This document shows, in pieces, positions 26,574 through 36,175 of a stretch of 64,000 bases of DNA. A program made the position numbers and the translations under genes. The DNA is from Hyphomonas atlantica corrig. GTDB lineage: Bacteria > Pseudomonadota > Alphaproteobacteria > Caulobacterales > Hyphomonadaceae. The number at the start of each line of letters is the position of its first letter. Position 1 is the stretch's first letter. The notes beneath the pieces are model-generated. The model made no database searches. It was not told where the DNA came from and saw nothing but the letters and a program-made list of their open reading frames with translations. The stretch is from positions 62,001 to 126,000 of the forward strand of contig NZ_AWFH01000062.1 in assembly GCF_000682715.1 (NCBI RefSeq), read 5' to 3'.

Positions 26574-29500
26574 GCAGGTACAAGGCCAGCAGCGGCTTCA
26601 AGCTCCTTGAGAAACTTGCGAATGCCGGCGAGCCGTTCTTCCGGTGTGCCGCCGAGACCAGAATGAACCAGTTTGGAATCCGGTCTGATGCGAATCTGTG
26701 ACGGGCGACTGCGCACAACATCAAGCAATCGGGCCGGATCAAGAATGGTATCTTCACGGAAAGCAAACACCGCGCCCTTCTGGCCCGCATCGAGTTTGGA
26801 GATGCCCAAGGATTTACATTGCACCTTGATTGCAGTCACTTCCAACAACTGCTTGGTCTCTTCCGGCATTGGGCCGAACCGATCAATAAGCTCAGCGGCG
26901 AAAGATTCTCTCTCAGACGCAGTCGCGATCTCTGACAGCCGTCTATAAAGGGAAAGCCGGATATTCAGGTCTTCGACATATGTTTCCGGAATCAGGACGG
27001 CAGCGCCAGTATTGATCTGCGGCGACCAGTCATCGGCGAATTCCTCATCGTCCTTTGCTCCAGACTTCAGCGCATTCACCGCGTCTTCAAGCATCGATTG
27101 ATAAAGCTCTACCCCAACTTCCTTCACGTGGCCCGACTGTTGATCGCCAAGCAAATTACCGGAGCCTCGCATGTCGAGATCATGACTCGCGAGTTGGAAC
27201 CCGGCTCCTAGGGAGTCCAGTGATTGGAGGATTTTCAGACGACGATCTGCCGTTTCGGTAATAACCTTGTCGCGCGGTGTGGTGAAATATGCATAGGCAC
27301 GAAGTTTTGAGCGCCCGACACGGCCGCGTAACTGATACAGCTGGGCCAGACCAAACATGTCTGCGCGGTGGATGATCAGCGTATTTGCGCGCGGAATGTC
27401 CAACCCACTCTCCACGATGGTCGTCGATAACAGAACATCATACTTGCCTTCGTAGAAAGCTGTCATGATGTCTTCCAGCTCTCCGGCGGCCATTTGTCCG
27501 TGTGCAACGATGAATGAAACCTCTGGAACATTATCGCGCAAGAACCGCTCGAGTTTATCAAGATCCTGAATTCGCGGAGCCACAAAGAATGCCTGGCCAC
27601 CGCGATACTTTTCCCGAAGCAAGGCTTCGCGCAACGTAACAGTATCTTCTTCTGTTATGTAAGTGCGCACAGACAAGCGATCTACTGGTGGCGTCGCAAT
27701 GATTGAAAGATCTCGAATCCCCGTCAATGCCATTTGCAAGGTTCGCGGAATTGGGGTCGCTGACAAGGTCAGGACGTGTACGTCAGCCTTCAGTTCTTTC
27801 AGGCGCTCTTTGTGCTTAACGCCAAAGCGCTGCTCTTCGTCAACGATCAACAAGCCAAGCCGCTTGAACTCAATGCTCTTGGTAAGGAGCGCGTGTGTTC
27901 CTACAACGACATCGACGCTGCCATCAGCTAAACCGTCTCGGGTTTCCGCAGCCTCTTTCGCGCCAACCAGGCGAGACAGTTGTCGAACCTTGAGTGGCCA
28001 TCCTGCAAAGCGCTCGGCAAATGTTTTGTAGTGCTGTCTTGCGAGAAGTGTTGTGGGCGCGATAACAGCTACCTGCTTGCCGCTCATCGCTGCGACAAAC
28101 GCTCCGCGTAGAGCTACCTCGGTCTTCCCAAAACCAACATCTCCACACACCAACCGGTCCATAGGGCGGCCTGACGCCAGATCACCTATAACATCTTCGA
28201 TCGCGTTCAGCTGATCGTCGGTTTCCTCATACGGGAAACGCGCAGCGAATTCTTCATACAGTCCCTGCCCGGCGTTCACAGCTTCGGCACGTTTCAGCTC
28301 ACGCGCCGCCGCGATGTTCATAAGCTCTGCGGCCATCTCAAGAATGCGCTTCTTGGCTTTGGCTTTGCGTGTCTGCCAGCCAGCTCCGCCGAGCCGATCC
28401 AGCTGGTTCTCTGCATCCTCCGACCCGTAACGACTGATCAGGTCGATATTTTCCACGGGCAGGAAAATCGTGTCGCCGCCTGCATACTCAAGATGCAGGC
28501 AGTCATGCGGGGCGCCGGTCAGGTCGAGTGTCTTCAGCCCTACATAACGGCCAACACCATGATCGATATGAACAATCAGATCACCGGGATTGAGTGCAGC
28601 AGCATCCGAGATGAAATTCGCGGTCTTCCGTTTCCGCCGAGGCGCAGCAAGCCTGTCACCCAGAATGTCTGCCTCAGAAATAACGGCAACATCCGGTGTC
28701 TCAAAGCCAGCTTCGAGGGGAATCTCAACAACCGTAAAATCGGTCTTTCGAGCCGCCTCCAAGGAATGAACCAACGCTAGGTCAGTCAAACCATGATCCG
28801 CCATCACGTTGATCAATCGGTCTGCTGACCCAGTGGACCAGGCAGCAAATACGACGGGTCTGTTTGAGGACTGGAGCCGCTTGGCATGCGCAATAGCGGC
28901 TTCAAAGATATTGATATCTGCATGAAGCCGCTCAGGCGCAAAGTCCCGCCCGGGACGGGCTTGCAAATCGAAGGCTTCGGCGCTTGGCTCAGACGGGTAA
29001 AAACGTGCGGTCGCGCGTGAGGCTAAGCCTGCCTCCAATTCTCTCGGTGTCAGATAAAGTTCTTCAGGCGGAAGCACTTTTGCCTTCCGAACGTCGCCTT
29101 CACCGGCTTCGAGCCGCGCCGCATGATAGTCTTCTGCTTGCGACAAGCGCTCTGCTGCAGCTTCTCCAGCAAGGTGGCCCATGCCTATGAGAGGATCTTC
29201 TCCAATGTAGTCAAAGAGCGTCTCCATGTGGTCGTGGAACAGAGGCAACCAACCTTCGACGCCTTGCCGACGGATCGACGCCCGGGCCGCTTCGTAAGCT
29301 GGATCACCCGATGGCGGACCAAATACGGCGAGATACTTCTCACGAAACCGTGCGAGCACGTCATCATCAAAGAGGATTTCACTGACAGGTGCAAACGCAA
29401 CGCTTTTCGCATCACCGGTAGATCGCTGCGTCTCGGTATCGAAAGTGCGCAGCGTCTCCAGGGTATCGCCAAAGAAGTCCAATCTGTAAGGCTCAGGGGA

Positions 29501-30031
29501 TGTCGGCGGGAAAATGTCGATGATACCACCCCGAATTGCGAACTCACCTTGCTCCCGCACTGTGCTCGAACGGAGGTAGCCATTCACGGCAAGGTAATCT
29601 GTCAGGTCTTTCTGGTTCACAGATTCGCCAAGCCTAACCGCGAATGACGATCTACGCAGCACGCTGACCGGTGGCACTCGCTGAACAAGCGATGAGGCTG
29701 TGGTGACGATCAGAATCGCCCCTTGACTTGGCTCGTATCTAGAGAGGCGGGCCAGTGCAGCGCATCGACGTGCCGCGACACCTGCCGTTGGGCTGACACG
29801 GTCGTATGGAAGCGTATCCCAGCTTGGCAAGTCGACCTGTTCGAGCCTTGGCGAAGCGAATTGTGCAACGCGGCGAGCTGTGGCAGCGGTCTTGTCGTCT
29901 CGCGCTATGTATACACCCACGCCGCCACGGGCTTCCAAGGCGGCACAAAAGGATATCAAATCCGCGCCGAATGGCGCTCCCGACAGCGCGGCGGGACCGC
30001 TGAGGGATTTCAATAGCTGTACAGGGGTCAT
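26570..30031 (-). CDS. mfd: Transcription-repair coupling factor
   Basis: A 1153-residue Mfd. In order: UvrB-like N-terminal region (YDRVSPTAGVAARRCAAL, REQGEFAIRGGIIDIFPP), RNA-polymerase-interacting CarD-like domain (GDLIVHIDHGVGRYVGL, FLPVENIDLISRYG), a RecG-type superfamily 2 helicase with Walker A GDVGFGKTEVALRGA, DEEQ box LLIVDEEQRFGVKHKE, LSATPIPRTLQ and QLRGRVGRSKLRAYAY, and the C-terminal TRCF domain. It frees stalled RNA polymerase at lesions and recruits UvrA. ATG at 30031 is preferred to a GTG two codons before. Stops of mfd and the PopA-like gene overlap by four bases; sdhE lies upstream by 40 bases, perhaps cotranscribed. Confidence 0.96.
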   Translation of the reverse strand: MTPVQLLKSLSGPAALSGAPFGADLISFCAALEARGGVGVYIARDDKTAATARRVAQFASPRLEQVDLPSWDTLPYDRVSPTAGVAARRCAALARLSRYEPSQGAILIVTTASSLVQRVPPVSVLRRSSFAVRLGESVNQKDLTDYLAVNGYLRSSTVREQGEFAIRGGIIDIFPPTSPEPYRLDFFGDTLETLRTFDTETQRSTGDAKSVAFAPVSEILFDDDVLARFREKYLAVFGPPSGDPAYEAARASIRRQGVEGWLPLFHDHMETLFDYIGEDPLIGMGHLAGEAAAERLSQAEDYHAARLEAGEGDVRKAKVLPPEELYLTPRELEAGLASRATARFYPSEPSAEAFDLQARPGRDFAPERLHADINIFEAAIAHAKRLQSSNRPVVFAAWSTGSADRLINVMADHGLTDLALVHSLEAARKTDFTVVEIPLEAGFETPDVAVISEADILGDRLAAPRRKRKTANFISDAAALNPGDLIVHIDHGVGRYVGLKTLDLTGAPHDCLHLEYAGGDTIFLPVENIDLISRYGSEDAENQLDRLGGAGWQTRKAKAKKRILEMAAELMNIAAARELKRAEAVNAGQGLYEEFAARFPYEETDDQLNAIEDVIGDLASGRPMDRLVCGDVGFGKTEVALRGAFVAAMSGKQVAVIAPTTLLARQHYKTFAERFAGWPLKVRQLSRLVGAKEAAETRDGLADGSVDVVVGTHALLTKSIEFKRLGLLIVDEEQRFGVKHKERLKELKADVHVLTLSATPIPRTLQMALTGIRDLSIIATPPVDRLSVRTYITEEDTVTLREALLREKYRGGQAFFVAPRIQDLDKLERFLRDNVPEVSFIVAHGQMAAGELEDIMTAFYEGKYDVLLSTTIVESGLDIPRANTLIIHRADMFGLAQLYQLRGRVGRSKLRAYAYFTTPRDKVITETADRRLKILQSLDSLGAGFQLASHDLDMRGSGNLLGDQQSGHVKEVGVELYQSMLEDAVNALKSGAKDDEEFADDWSPQINTGAAVLIPETYVEDLNIRLSLYRRLSEIATASERESFAAELIDRFGPMPEETKQLLEVTAIKVQCKSLGISKLDAGQKGAVFAFREDTILDPARLLDVVRSRPSQIRIRPDSKLVHSGLGGTPEERLAGIRKFLKELEAAAGLVPA

Positions 30032-30071
30032 TGGCACGCTTGTATTCGGCTGGATCTTGGTGTTCGCGGAG

Positions 30072-30332
30072 TTAACCGCCCTGCGCGACGTACCGGAATG
30101 CGATCAGTTGGTCCAGCACGGGCCCCCGCTGGGATTCAGGCACAGGTGTCTGTCCGATCAGCCATGCATAGACTTCCCAGTCAGGAACTCCGAGCAGCTT
30201 CTCAAACTCGTCCAGACCGGCCTCGTCAAGTTCACCGATGTGAGCATCAGCAAATGAGCCCATGAGCAGGTCCATTTCGCGGAATCCGCGCCGCCAAGCC
30301 CTGAATTTGAGTTTTCGGCGACGAGTGTCCAT
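30072..30332 (-). CDS. sdhE: FAD assembly factor SdhE
   Basis: An 86-residue SdhE/SDH5 protein. RRRKLKFRAWRRGFREMD contains the conserved RGxxE region (RGFREMD) needed for flavin attachment, and the C-terminal half (FEKLLGVPDWEVYAWLIG) is family-typical. It helps insert covalent FAD into succinate dehydrogenase and fumarate reductase. ATG at 30332 is the family start; the long upstream open frame is shadow. Divergent from recG (96 bases apart) and upstream of mfd, an arrangement commonly seen in alphaproteobacteria. Confidence 0.93.
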   Translation of the reverse strand: MDTRRRKLKFRAWRRGFREMDLLMGSFADAHIGELDEAGLDEFEKLLGVPDWEVYAWLIGQTPVPESQRGPVLDQLIAFRYVAQGG

Positions 30333-30428
30333 GCCGGTCTCCTTATGCGTTGATCCCCATATAGAACACGCAGTCAGAATAAACAGCGACGATTGTGCAC
30401 CCGTCTGCGCCCGCCTAATCTGGCGACG

Positions 30429-32501
30429 ATGCGCGACGAACGACTCTTTTCCCTGTTTGAAGGCCTCGATAGCCTCAATGGCGTCGGCCCGAAGCTGAAG
30501 CCCGTGCTTGAGCGACTCGTCGGCGGAGACACTGTTTGGGATCTGTTGCTGCATCTCCCCGAACGCTGGGTGGACCGCCGGGTGAAAGACAGCATTGATG
30601 ACGCGGTAATCGGCGAGGTGGCGACTTTGCGCGGTGAAGTTCATGCCTACAACGCCCCCTATTCTGAGCGATCCCCTCACAAGATCGTGCTGTTTGATGG
30701 CACCGGCTTTCTTACCCTGGCATTCTTCCGGGCTGACGGGCGCTGGTTGCAAGGGCAGTTTCCAATCGGAAAAGAGCGGGTCGTCTCAGGCATGGTGGAA
30801 GAGTTTCAGGGCGAACGCCAGATGACGCACCCTGATCACATAGTGGATCCTGCCAAGGGACAGATGCCACCTCCTGTCGAACCCATCTATGGACTCACAG
30901 CTGGCCTGACGAACAAGCGGGTCCATGGATTCGCGGTTCAGGCCTTAGACTACATTGCAGATGATTTACCTGAATGGGCCGACACTGAACTCGTAAAGGC
31001 GAGGAGCTGGCCGGACTTCAAGACAGCGCTCACTCGTCTTCACGCGCCTCTCGAATACGATCTGGAGTTGTTTGAACTATGTCGGCAACGACTCGCATAT
31101 GACGAGGCATTGGCTCGTGAGTCGGCATTTGCGCTTGCCCGCGCGAGCAGAGCGAAACGCGCATCGCCGTCGGTTCCGGTGAACAGCGAGACCCACGCCA
31201 AGTTGCTTCAGGCATTGCCATACAAGCCAACAGGCGCCCAATTCCGAGCGTTCGACCAGATATCCAAAGACATGGCCTCCACGTCACCCATGAGGCGAAT
31301 GTTACAAGGCGATGTGGGCGCGGGCAAAACGCTTGTCAGTGCTATGGCGGCCGTGCAGGCTGCGAGTGCTGGATTTCAAACCGCCTTCATGTCACCTACC
31401 GAAGTACTCGCTCGTCAACAGTTCGAGACGATGGATCGTCTATTGTCGCCGCTTGGATATTCGGTAGCGGCGCTAACGGGCCGCGACAAGGCAAGGACGC
31501 GCGAAGGCATACTCATGGGACTCGCAGATGGAAGCATTGATGTTGTGTCCGGCACCCAATCCTTGTTCCAGCAGTCGGTCAGTTTCCGTAATCTCGGTCT
31601 CGTCATTGTAGATGAACAGCACAGATTTGGCGTCGCAGACCGGATGAAACTCGCCGGCAAGGCGCTAAGCCCACACATGCTCGTCATGAGCGCGACGCCT
31701 ATCCCGAGAACCCTCGCCCAAGCTGTACATGGCGATCTGGACGTTTCCATTCTCGACGAAAAACCAGCAGGGCGCGTGCCAGTGGAAACGCGCGCCGTGC
31801 CAGACACACGTCTTGACGAAGTGGTGGGCGCAATCGGGCGCGCTATCAGGCGTGGTGAGCGTGCATTCTGGGTTTGCCCTAAAGTTGATATCGATGACGA
31901 TGATTCAACCGCGGTTGGCCGTCATGCCGCGTTATGCGACCAATTGAACGTTCCAGTCGGCTTGGTGCACGGGCGCATGAAGCCCGCAGAGAAAGACGCT
32001 GCTCTTGAAGATTTTCGCTTGGGACACACCAAGCTTCTGGTTGCCACCACCGTGATTGAAGTTGGCGTTGATGTGCCGGAAGCGACTATCATGGTTATCG
32101 AGCGCGCTGAGGGGTTTGGACTGGCTCAGCTTCACCAACTAAGAGGACGCGTAGGGCGTGGAGATCGCCCATCATTCTGCATTCTCCTATACCGACCACC
32201 ATTGGGAGAAACGGCGCATGAGCGCCTGGACACGCTCCGTCGCACGGAGGACGGGTTCGAGATAGCGGAAGCTGATTTCAAGCTTCGCGGGCCGGGTGAT
32301 ATGCTGGGCCTGAAACAAGCTGGAGCAACCGACTATCGTATTCTGGATCTGGCCCGCCATTCGACTTTGTTGGAGATCGCAAAGAAGGACGCTGAATCCA
32401 TTGTATCAAAAGATCCTGAACTCGCGGGGCCACGAGGCGGGGCACTCAGACTGGTTCGGGAGCTGCTCACTCCTAGGCTTCAGGCTCCAACTTCTGATTA
32501 G
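30429..32501 (+). CDS. recG: ATP-dependent DNA helicase RecG
   Basis: A 690-residue RecG. The N-terminal wedge/OB region (LNGVGPKLKPVLERL, WDLLLHLPERWVDRR) precedes helicase motifs: Walker A GDVGAGKTLVSAMAA, VDEQHRFGV (DEQH box), MSATPIPRTLAQA, TTVIEVGVDVPEA and QLRGRVGRGD, then the DGFEIAEADFKLRGPGDMLG C-terminal block. It remodels stalled replication forks and branch-migrates Holliday junctions. ATG at 30429 gives the usual length; a TTG at 30393 would add 12 residues without family similarity. Its last 29 bases overlap the convergent DUF502 gene. Confidence 0.96.
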   Translation: MRDERLFSLFEGLDSLNGVGPKLKPVLERLVGGDTVWDLLLHLPERWVDRRVKDSIDDAVIGEVATLRGEVHAYNAPYSERSPHKIVLFDGTGFLTLAFFRADGRWLQGQFPIGKERVVSGMVEEFQGERQMTHPDHIVDPAKGQMPPPVEPIYGLTAGLTNKRVHGFAVQALDYIADDLPEWADTELVKARSWPDFKTALTRLHAPLEYDLELFELCRQRLAYDEALARESAFALARASRAKRASPSVPVNSETHAKLLQALPYKPTGAQFRAFDQISKDMASTSPMRRMLQGDVGAGKTLVSAMAAVQAASAGFQTAFMSPTEVLARQQFETMDRLLSPLGYSVAALTGRDKARTREGILMGLADGSIDVVSGTQSLFQQSVSFRNLGLVIVDEQHRFGVADRMKLAGKALSPHMLVMSATPIPRTLAQAVHGDLDVSILDEKPAGRVPVETRAVPDTRLDEVVGAIGRAIRRGERAFWVCPKVDIDDDDSTAVGRHAALCDQLNVPVGLVHGRMKPAEKDAALEDFRLGHTKLLVATTVIEVGVDVPEATIMVIERAEGFGLAQLHQLRGRVGRGDRPSFCILLYRPPLGETAHERLDTLRRTEDGFEIAEADFKLRGPGDMLGLKQAGATDYRILDLARHSTLLEIAKKDAESIVSKDPELAGPRGGALRLVRELLTPRLQAPTSD

Positions 32502-33216
32502 CAGAATCGCTCTCGCTCGAGTCTGCTGTATCGACATCCTTCACAGGCAAATGCTCTGGCACAACCAATCCTGCGGACAAGATCATCTTGGCCCCCTCCT
32601 CCACTGTCATATCGAGGCGCACGACCTCAGATGCCTCCACATACATCAGGAAGCCTGAAGTTGGATTTGGTGTCGTCGGAACGAAGACGCCAATAAAAGC
32701 TGGTCCAAGGACGCTTCTCAATTCTCCCTTTGCCGGGCTGGACACGAATCCGAGGCACCAAGTTCCTTTTTTGGGATACTCGATTAGGACGCATTCGCTG
32801 AATTGCTCGGTGTTGTTGCTAGCGAACACTTCAACCAATTGCTTGAAAGCAGAATAAACCGACCTGACAAACGGAACTCGGCTCAAAATTCGATCGGCCA
32901 GCCCGATCACCGACCGTCCGATCAGATTGGTAGCAATTCCGCCCAGTACTGTCAGGAACACGATCAGCACGATCAGGCCAAAGCCTGGAACCGCGTAATT
33001 GAGATAGGTTTCCGGCTTCAAGGCCGCTGGTAAAAGCGGAACCACGCGCTTGTCGATTTCGCTGATCAGGAATTGAAGGATCAGGAATGTAACAACGACC
33101 GGCAAGGCGATGAACATGCCGGCGAAGAAGCGCCCACGCAGCCAGCCGAAAAAGCTTAGCCGCGGCGGCTTGTCTTGTGGGAGCAGACCGTAGTCTTTCT
33201 TCTTCGATTTCGACAT
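32473..33216 (-). CDS. DUF502 family membrane protein
   Basis: A 247-residue protein with two membrane helices (FFAGMFIALPVVVTFLILQF and FGLIVLIVFLTVLGGIATNL, roughly 35-55 and 85-105), then a conserved cytoplasmic block: DRILSRVPFVRSVYSAFKQ, VLIEYPKKGTWCLGFV, VFVPTTPNPTSGFLMYV and MTVEEGAKMILSAG. These are hallmarks of DUF502, a widespread family of unknown function. The start at 33216 opens MSKSKKKDYG, a basic N-terminus that fits an inside-first topology. recG-DUF502-sdhE-mfd clustering is commonly seen in alphaproteobacteria, but the functional tie is unknown. Confidence 0.88.
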   Translation of the reverse strand: MSKSKKKDYGLLPQDKPPRLSFFGWLRGRFFAGMFIALPVVVTFLILQFLISEIDKRVVPLLPAALKPETYLNYAVPGFGLIVLIVFLTVLGGIATNLIGRSVIGLADRILSRVPFVRSVYSAFKQLVEVFASNNTEQFSECVLIEYPKKGTWCLGFVSSPAKGELRSVLGPAFIGVFVPTTPNPTSGFLMYVEASEVVRLDMTVEEGAKMILSAGLVVPEHLPVKDVDTADSSESDSANQKLEPEA

Positions 33217-33297
33217 CAAATTAATCCTGGTGTGACACCACAAGGTGACTTGGCGTTACGCCTTGGCGTGATGGGGGTTCCGCGCGATTGTGACAAG

Positions 33298-34296
33298 ATG
33301 GGTAGACAAGATGACATTCTAAAGGGCCTACAGGACTGGGCCGGGCAATTTTACGGCAGTGGCGCGACTGTTGAGCGGCTGGTTCGCCTGTCAGGAGGTG
33401 CCAGTCAAGAGACGTGGAGCCTCGACGTCGAGCATTCCGGCATTGTGGACGAACTGATTCTCAGGCGCGTTCCGGGCGGAGTGAGCGTCGCGCGCAATTC
33501 CGAAGCGATAGATCTCGGCACTGAAGCAAAGCTTCTGGGATGTGCTGAACATACGGTGCCCACCCCCAAAGTGCTTAAGGTATTCGATCCGAGCAGCGAG
33601 ATCGGAGAAGCATTTCTGATGAATAGAATTGCTGGCCAAACCATCGCCAGAAAAATTCTACGAGACGACGTCTATGAGAATGCTCGGCAGTGTTTAACCG
33701 CCCAGTGCGGGAAAGCACTCTCTGGTATTCACGCAATTCCAATCGAGCGGCTACCAACACTTCCGAAAAGTGGGGGTCTGGATCAGTTGGCCAAGTACGA
33801 AACCATCTATCGCGGCTTTGACATCCCTCGTCCAGTTTTCGAGCTGACAATGGCTTGGCTAAAGAAGAACCAACCTCAACCTGTTGATCCAGTTCTGGTT
33901 CATGGTGATTTCAGACTTGGCAATCTTATCGTGAACGAACATGGCTTGGCTGCAGTACTCGATTGGGAACTCGCACATCTCGGCGACCCTAGAGAGGATA
34001 TTGCTTGGCTATGTGTGAATTCCTGGAGGTTTGGGCAGTCGCAAAATCGCGTGGGAGGTTTTGGTCATCTGAACGAGTTGCTAGATGCCTATGAGGCATC
34101 GGGGGGGCAGAATTTCGCAGCAGATCAGATCGATTGGTGGGAAATTCTGGGCAGCCTCAAATGGGGCATCATGTGCATGATCATGTACGAAGCATTCCGG
34201 TCAGGTTCCGATCCAAGCGTGGAACGCGCCGCTATTGGACGGCGAGTATCGGAAACTGAAATCGACCTCCTGAATTTGCTGGAAACGAGAGCCTGA
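33298..34296 (+). CDS. Phosphotransferase family protein (APH/ACAD10-like)
   Basis: A 332-residue kinase-fold protein of the aminoglycoside phosphotransferase/choline kinase superfamily. LVRLSGGASQETWSLD and LILRRVPGG form the nucleotide-binding lobe, LVHGDFRLGNLIVNE is the catalytic Brenner loop (HGDxxxxN) and AVLDWELAHLGDPREDIAWL the metal-binding D. The family includes the domain fused to acyl-CoA dehydrogenase in ACAD10/11, which phosphorylates 4-hydroxyacyl-CoAs; that substrate is plausible but unproven. Start uncertain: 33298, 33271 and farther upstream are possible and none has a strong ribosome site. It precedes the DUF6285 gene by 4 bases, a frequent pairing. Confidence 0.83.
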   Translation: MGRQDDILKGLQDWAGQFYGSGATVERLVRLSGGASQETWSLDVEHSGIVDELILRRVPGGVSVARNSEAIDLGTEAKLLGCAEHTVPTPKVLKVFDPSSEIGEAFLMNRIAGQTIARKILRDDVYENARQCLTAQCGKALSGIHAIPIERLPTLPKSGGLDQLAKYETIYRGFDIPRPVFELTMAWLKKNQPQPVDPVLVHGDFRLGNLIVNEHGLAAVLDWELAHLGDPREDIAWLCVNSWRFGQSQNRVGGFGHLNELLDAYEASGGQNFAADQIDWWEILGSLKWGIMCMIMYEAFRSGSDPSVERAAIGRRVSETEIDLLNLLETRA

Positions 34297-34300
34297 ACTT

Positions 34301-34669
34301 ATGCATGACGCGCCATCCCAGAAGGAAATGATCGCTGCCGTGAAGGCCTTTATCGACGACACAGCCATGCCCAACCTCAAAGGCCACGCAGCTTTTCATG
34401 CGCGAGTTGCTTCAAATGTTCTGGCAACCGTATTGCGGGAACTTGAAATTCGGCCGCTGGCAGAAAACGATGAGCGCGAAAGACTGTCATCGCTTTTGAA
34501 CGCCGACCAAAACATGACGATATCAGAATTGAATTTGAAGTTGTGCGAGCTGTTGAGGCAAGGCGAATTGGGACTCGATACACCCGGATTGCTCGAGCAC
34601 CTCAAAACGACCACAATTGCGCAGTTGTCTATAGACCAACCAAACTATTCTGGTTTGCCGTCCGACTGA
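34301..34669 (+). CDS. DUF6285 domain-containing protein
   Basis: A 122-residue cytoplasmic, helical protein (ASQKEMIAAVKAFIDD-like start, HAAFHARVASNVLATVLREL, LNLKLCELLRQGELG) that fits DUF6285. This family usually lies beside an APH-type phosphotransferase and an acyl-CoA dehydrogenase. Function is unknown. The spacing of 4 bases after the kinase gene suggests an obligate partner, possibly a subunit or chaperone; that is inference. No acyl-CoA dehydrogenase is adjacent here. Confidence 0.75.
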   Translation: MHDAPSQKEMIAAVKAFIDDTAMPNLKGHAAFHARVASNVLATVLRELEIRPLAENDERERLSSLLNADQNMTISELNLKLCELLRQGELGLDTPGLLEHLKTTTIAQLSIDQPNYSGLPSD

Positions 34670-34709
34670 CTTGCGGCGATGCCGCTCCAAATCCTGCCAG
34701 GAACCATAG

Positions 34710-35540
34710 ATGAAACGTCTCACTGTATTGATCGCTCTTGCGGCAGTGCTCGCGATTGGTGCGGGGCCGTGGGTATGGAACACATTCATTTCGCCTCGCC
34801 CTCAACTTGAACTCGATCCGATGAAATATACCGAGGATTCAAGTTGGTCTGCCCTACCCGTTCAGGAGCCAGAGGCTGTGTGGTCAGGCGGCTGGGGCGT
34901 GGATGTTTTCCTAATCAGTGAAGACTCCGCGTTGAGTGGTACAACGCAAGTGGCGCTTCAAAAGAAGGAGCAGCGAGGTCGGCGCCAAGCACAATCTTTG
35001 AAATCGTCTTTTGAAAAGATCGGCGAAGTTTATGCTCCCCTTTATCGGGACGCCGCAGTTCACGACGACGTGACGCGCGCTTTCGAAACCTATTTGCGCC
35101 GAGACAATCGCGGAAGAGCCCTAATCATTGCGCATGATCGACCTGTGCCAGACGCCATTCTCGCCCGTCTTGAGCAGGACAGTTCTCTGCGAGGAAGATT
35201 TGGAGGCTTTTTGTCGATTTCCGACACAAAGGATGGAATTCCATCGCTGAGTACATCAGCGTCAGAATCAGGGAATTCCGACCCAACCCCCTACTGCAAT
35301 GAGCGGCTAAACGACGTGACAAGCTGCCAGATCGTTGTGCCAGCGCACCGGGAAAAAGGATTATGGGTTCTCACAAGCGAAGGTGTGCCGGGTGGTGAGA
35401 TCGTTGCCAGCTTTCCTGAATGGCTGGAGGCCAATGTAGGAAAGATGGCCGAACCTCTTGGAGACTTTGAGGAAGTCGAAATCGTAGATATCCGGCGCCC
35501 GGGCGAAACTGAGGAGAATAGCGCTGCGGACGAAAACTAG
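34710..35540 (+). CDS. DUF3089-like alpha/beta-hydrolase homologue without the nucleophile elbow
   Basis: A 276-residue exported or membrane-anchored protein (signal/anchor LTVLIALAAVLAIGAGPWVW, about 4-23). WGVDVFLISEDSALSG, VYAPLYRDAAVHDDVT and AFETYLRRDNRGRALIIAHD line up with DUF3089 hydrolases, where the last block normally continues as GHSQG. Here it is AHDRP at 141-145, so the serine nucleophile is lost, and the protein is shorter than most in the family. A non-enzymatic or binding role is likely. The C-terminus is acidic. Not part of a clear operon beyond following DUF6285 by 40 bases; its stop shares CTAG with the maiA stop. Confidence 0.55.
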   Translation: MKRLTVLIALAAVLAIGAGPWVWNTFISPRPQLELDPMKYTEDSSWSALPVQEPEAVWSGGWGVDVFLISEDSALSGTTQVALQKKEQRGRRQAQSLKSSFEKIGEVYAPLYRDAAVHDDVTRAFETYLRRDNRGRALIIAHDRPVPDAILARLEQDSSLRGRFGGFLSISDTKDGIPSLSTSASESGNSDPTPYCNERLNDVTSCQIVVPAHREKGLWVLTSEGVPGGEIVASFPEWLEANVGKMAEPLGDFEEVEIVDIRRPGETEENSAADEN

Positions 35541-36175
35541 GCCGAAGGTTTGCTTGGCCTGGCCTTCTGAAAAGCTTCCAATTCCAGACACTGCTTTTCG
35601 ACTGCCAGCAGTGCGGGGTAAGCCGTCAAATCCATGTCATACCTTCGCGCATTGTAAATTTGTGGCACGAGAGCGATTTCCGCTATAGTGGGACCATCCC
35701 CGAACAAAAAGGCGCCGGAAGTCTCCTGCGCGGCATACTTTTCCAACGCATCAAAGCCTCTTTCAATCCATTCATGATACCAGGCCTTAATCGCATCCCC
35801 ATCTGCACCAAATCGAGTACGGAGCTCTTTCAATACGGATAGGTTGTTCAACGGATGTATATCGCATGCGATGGTATCGGCGAATGCTCTGGCCTCAAGC
35901 CTGTCAGTCGCATCTGACGGCAATAAAGACGGGCCAGAGAAGGTTTCTTCGATCCATTCAATTATAGCCATTGATTGCCCGAAAACGCGACCGTCTATTT
36001 CTATCGACGGAACGCGCATCTGAGGATTCTTGGTGCGGTACACCTCACCCATTTGTTCATCAGAACCCGGCGCAATATCAACTTGCACCGATTCAAAATC
36101 CATACCTTTCAAGTGAAGCGCAATTCGGACACGATAAGAGGCCGAGGAACGCCAGTAGTCATATAGACGGATCAT
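35537..36175 (-). CDS. maiA: Maleylacetoacetate isomerase (zeta-class GST)
   Basis: A 212-residue glutathione S-transferase of zeta class. YDYWRSSASYRVRIALHLKG contains the SSxSxRVR glutathione motif, and NPQMRVPSIEIDG, GQSMAIIEWIEE and the C-terminal GPTIAEIALVPQIYNARR match the family. It isomerises maleylacetoacetate to fumarylacetoacetate in tyrosine breakdown. None of the other tyrosine genes is present in the window; it is coupled to astB (TGATG), so it rides in the arginine-degradation operon. Start at 36175 is fixed by the motif and the overlap. Confidence 0.88.
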   Translation of the reverse strand: MIRLYDYWRSSASYRVRIALHLKGMDFESVQVDIAPGSDEQMGEVYRTKNPQMRVPSIEIDGRVFGQSMAIIEWIEETFSGPSLLPSDATDRLEARAFADTIACDIHPLNNLSVLKELRTRFGADGDAIKAWYHEWIERGFDALEKYAAQETSGAFLFGDGPTIAEIALVPQIYNARRYDMDLTAYPALLAVEKQCLELEAFQKARPSKPSA

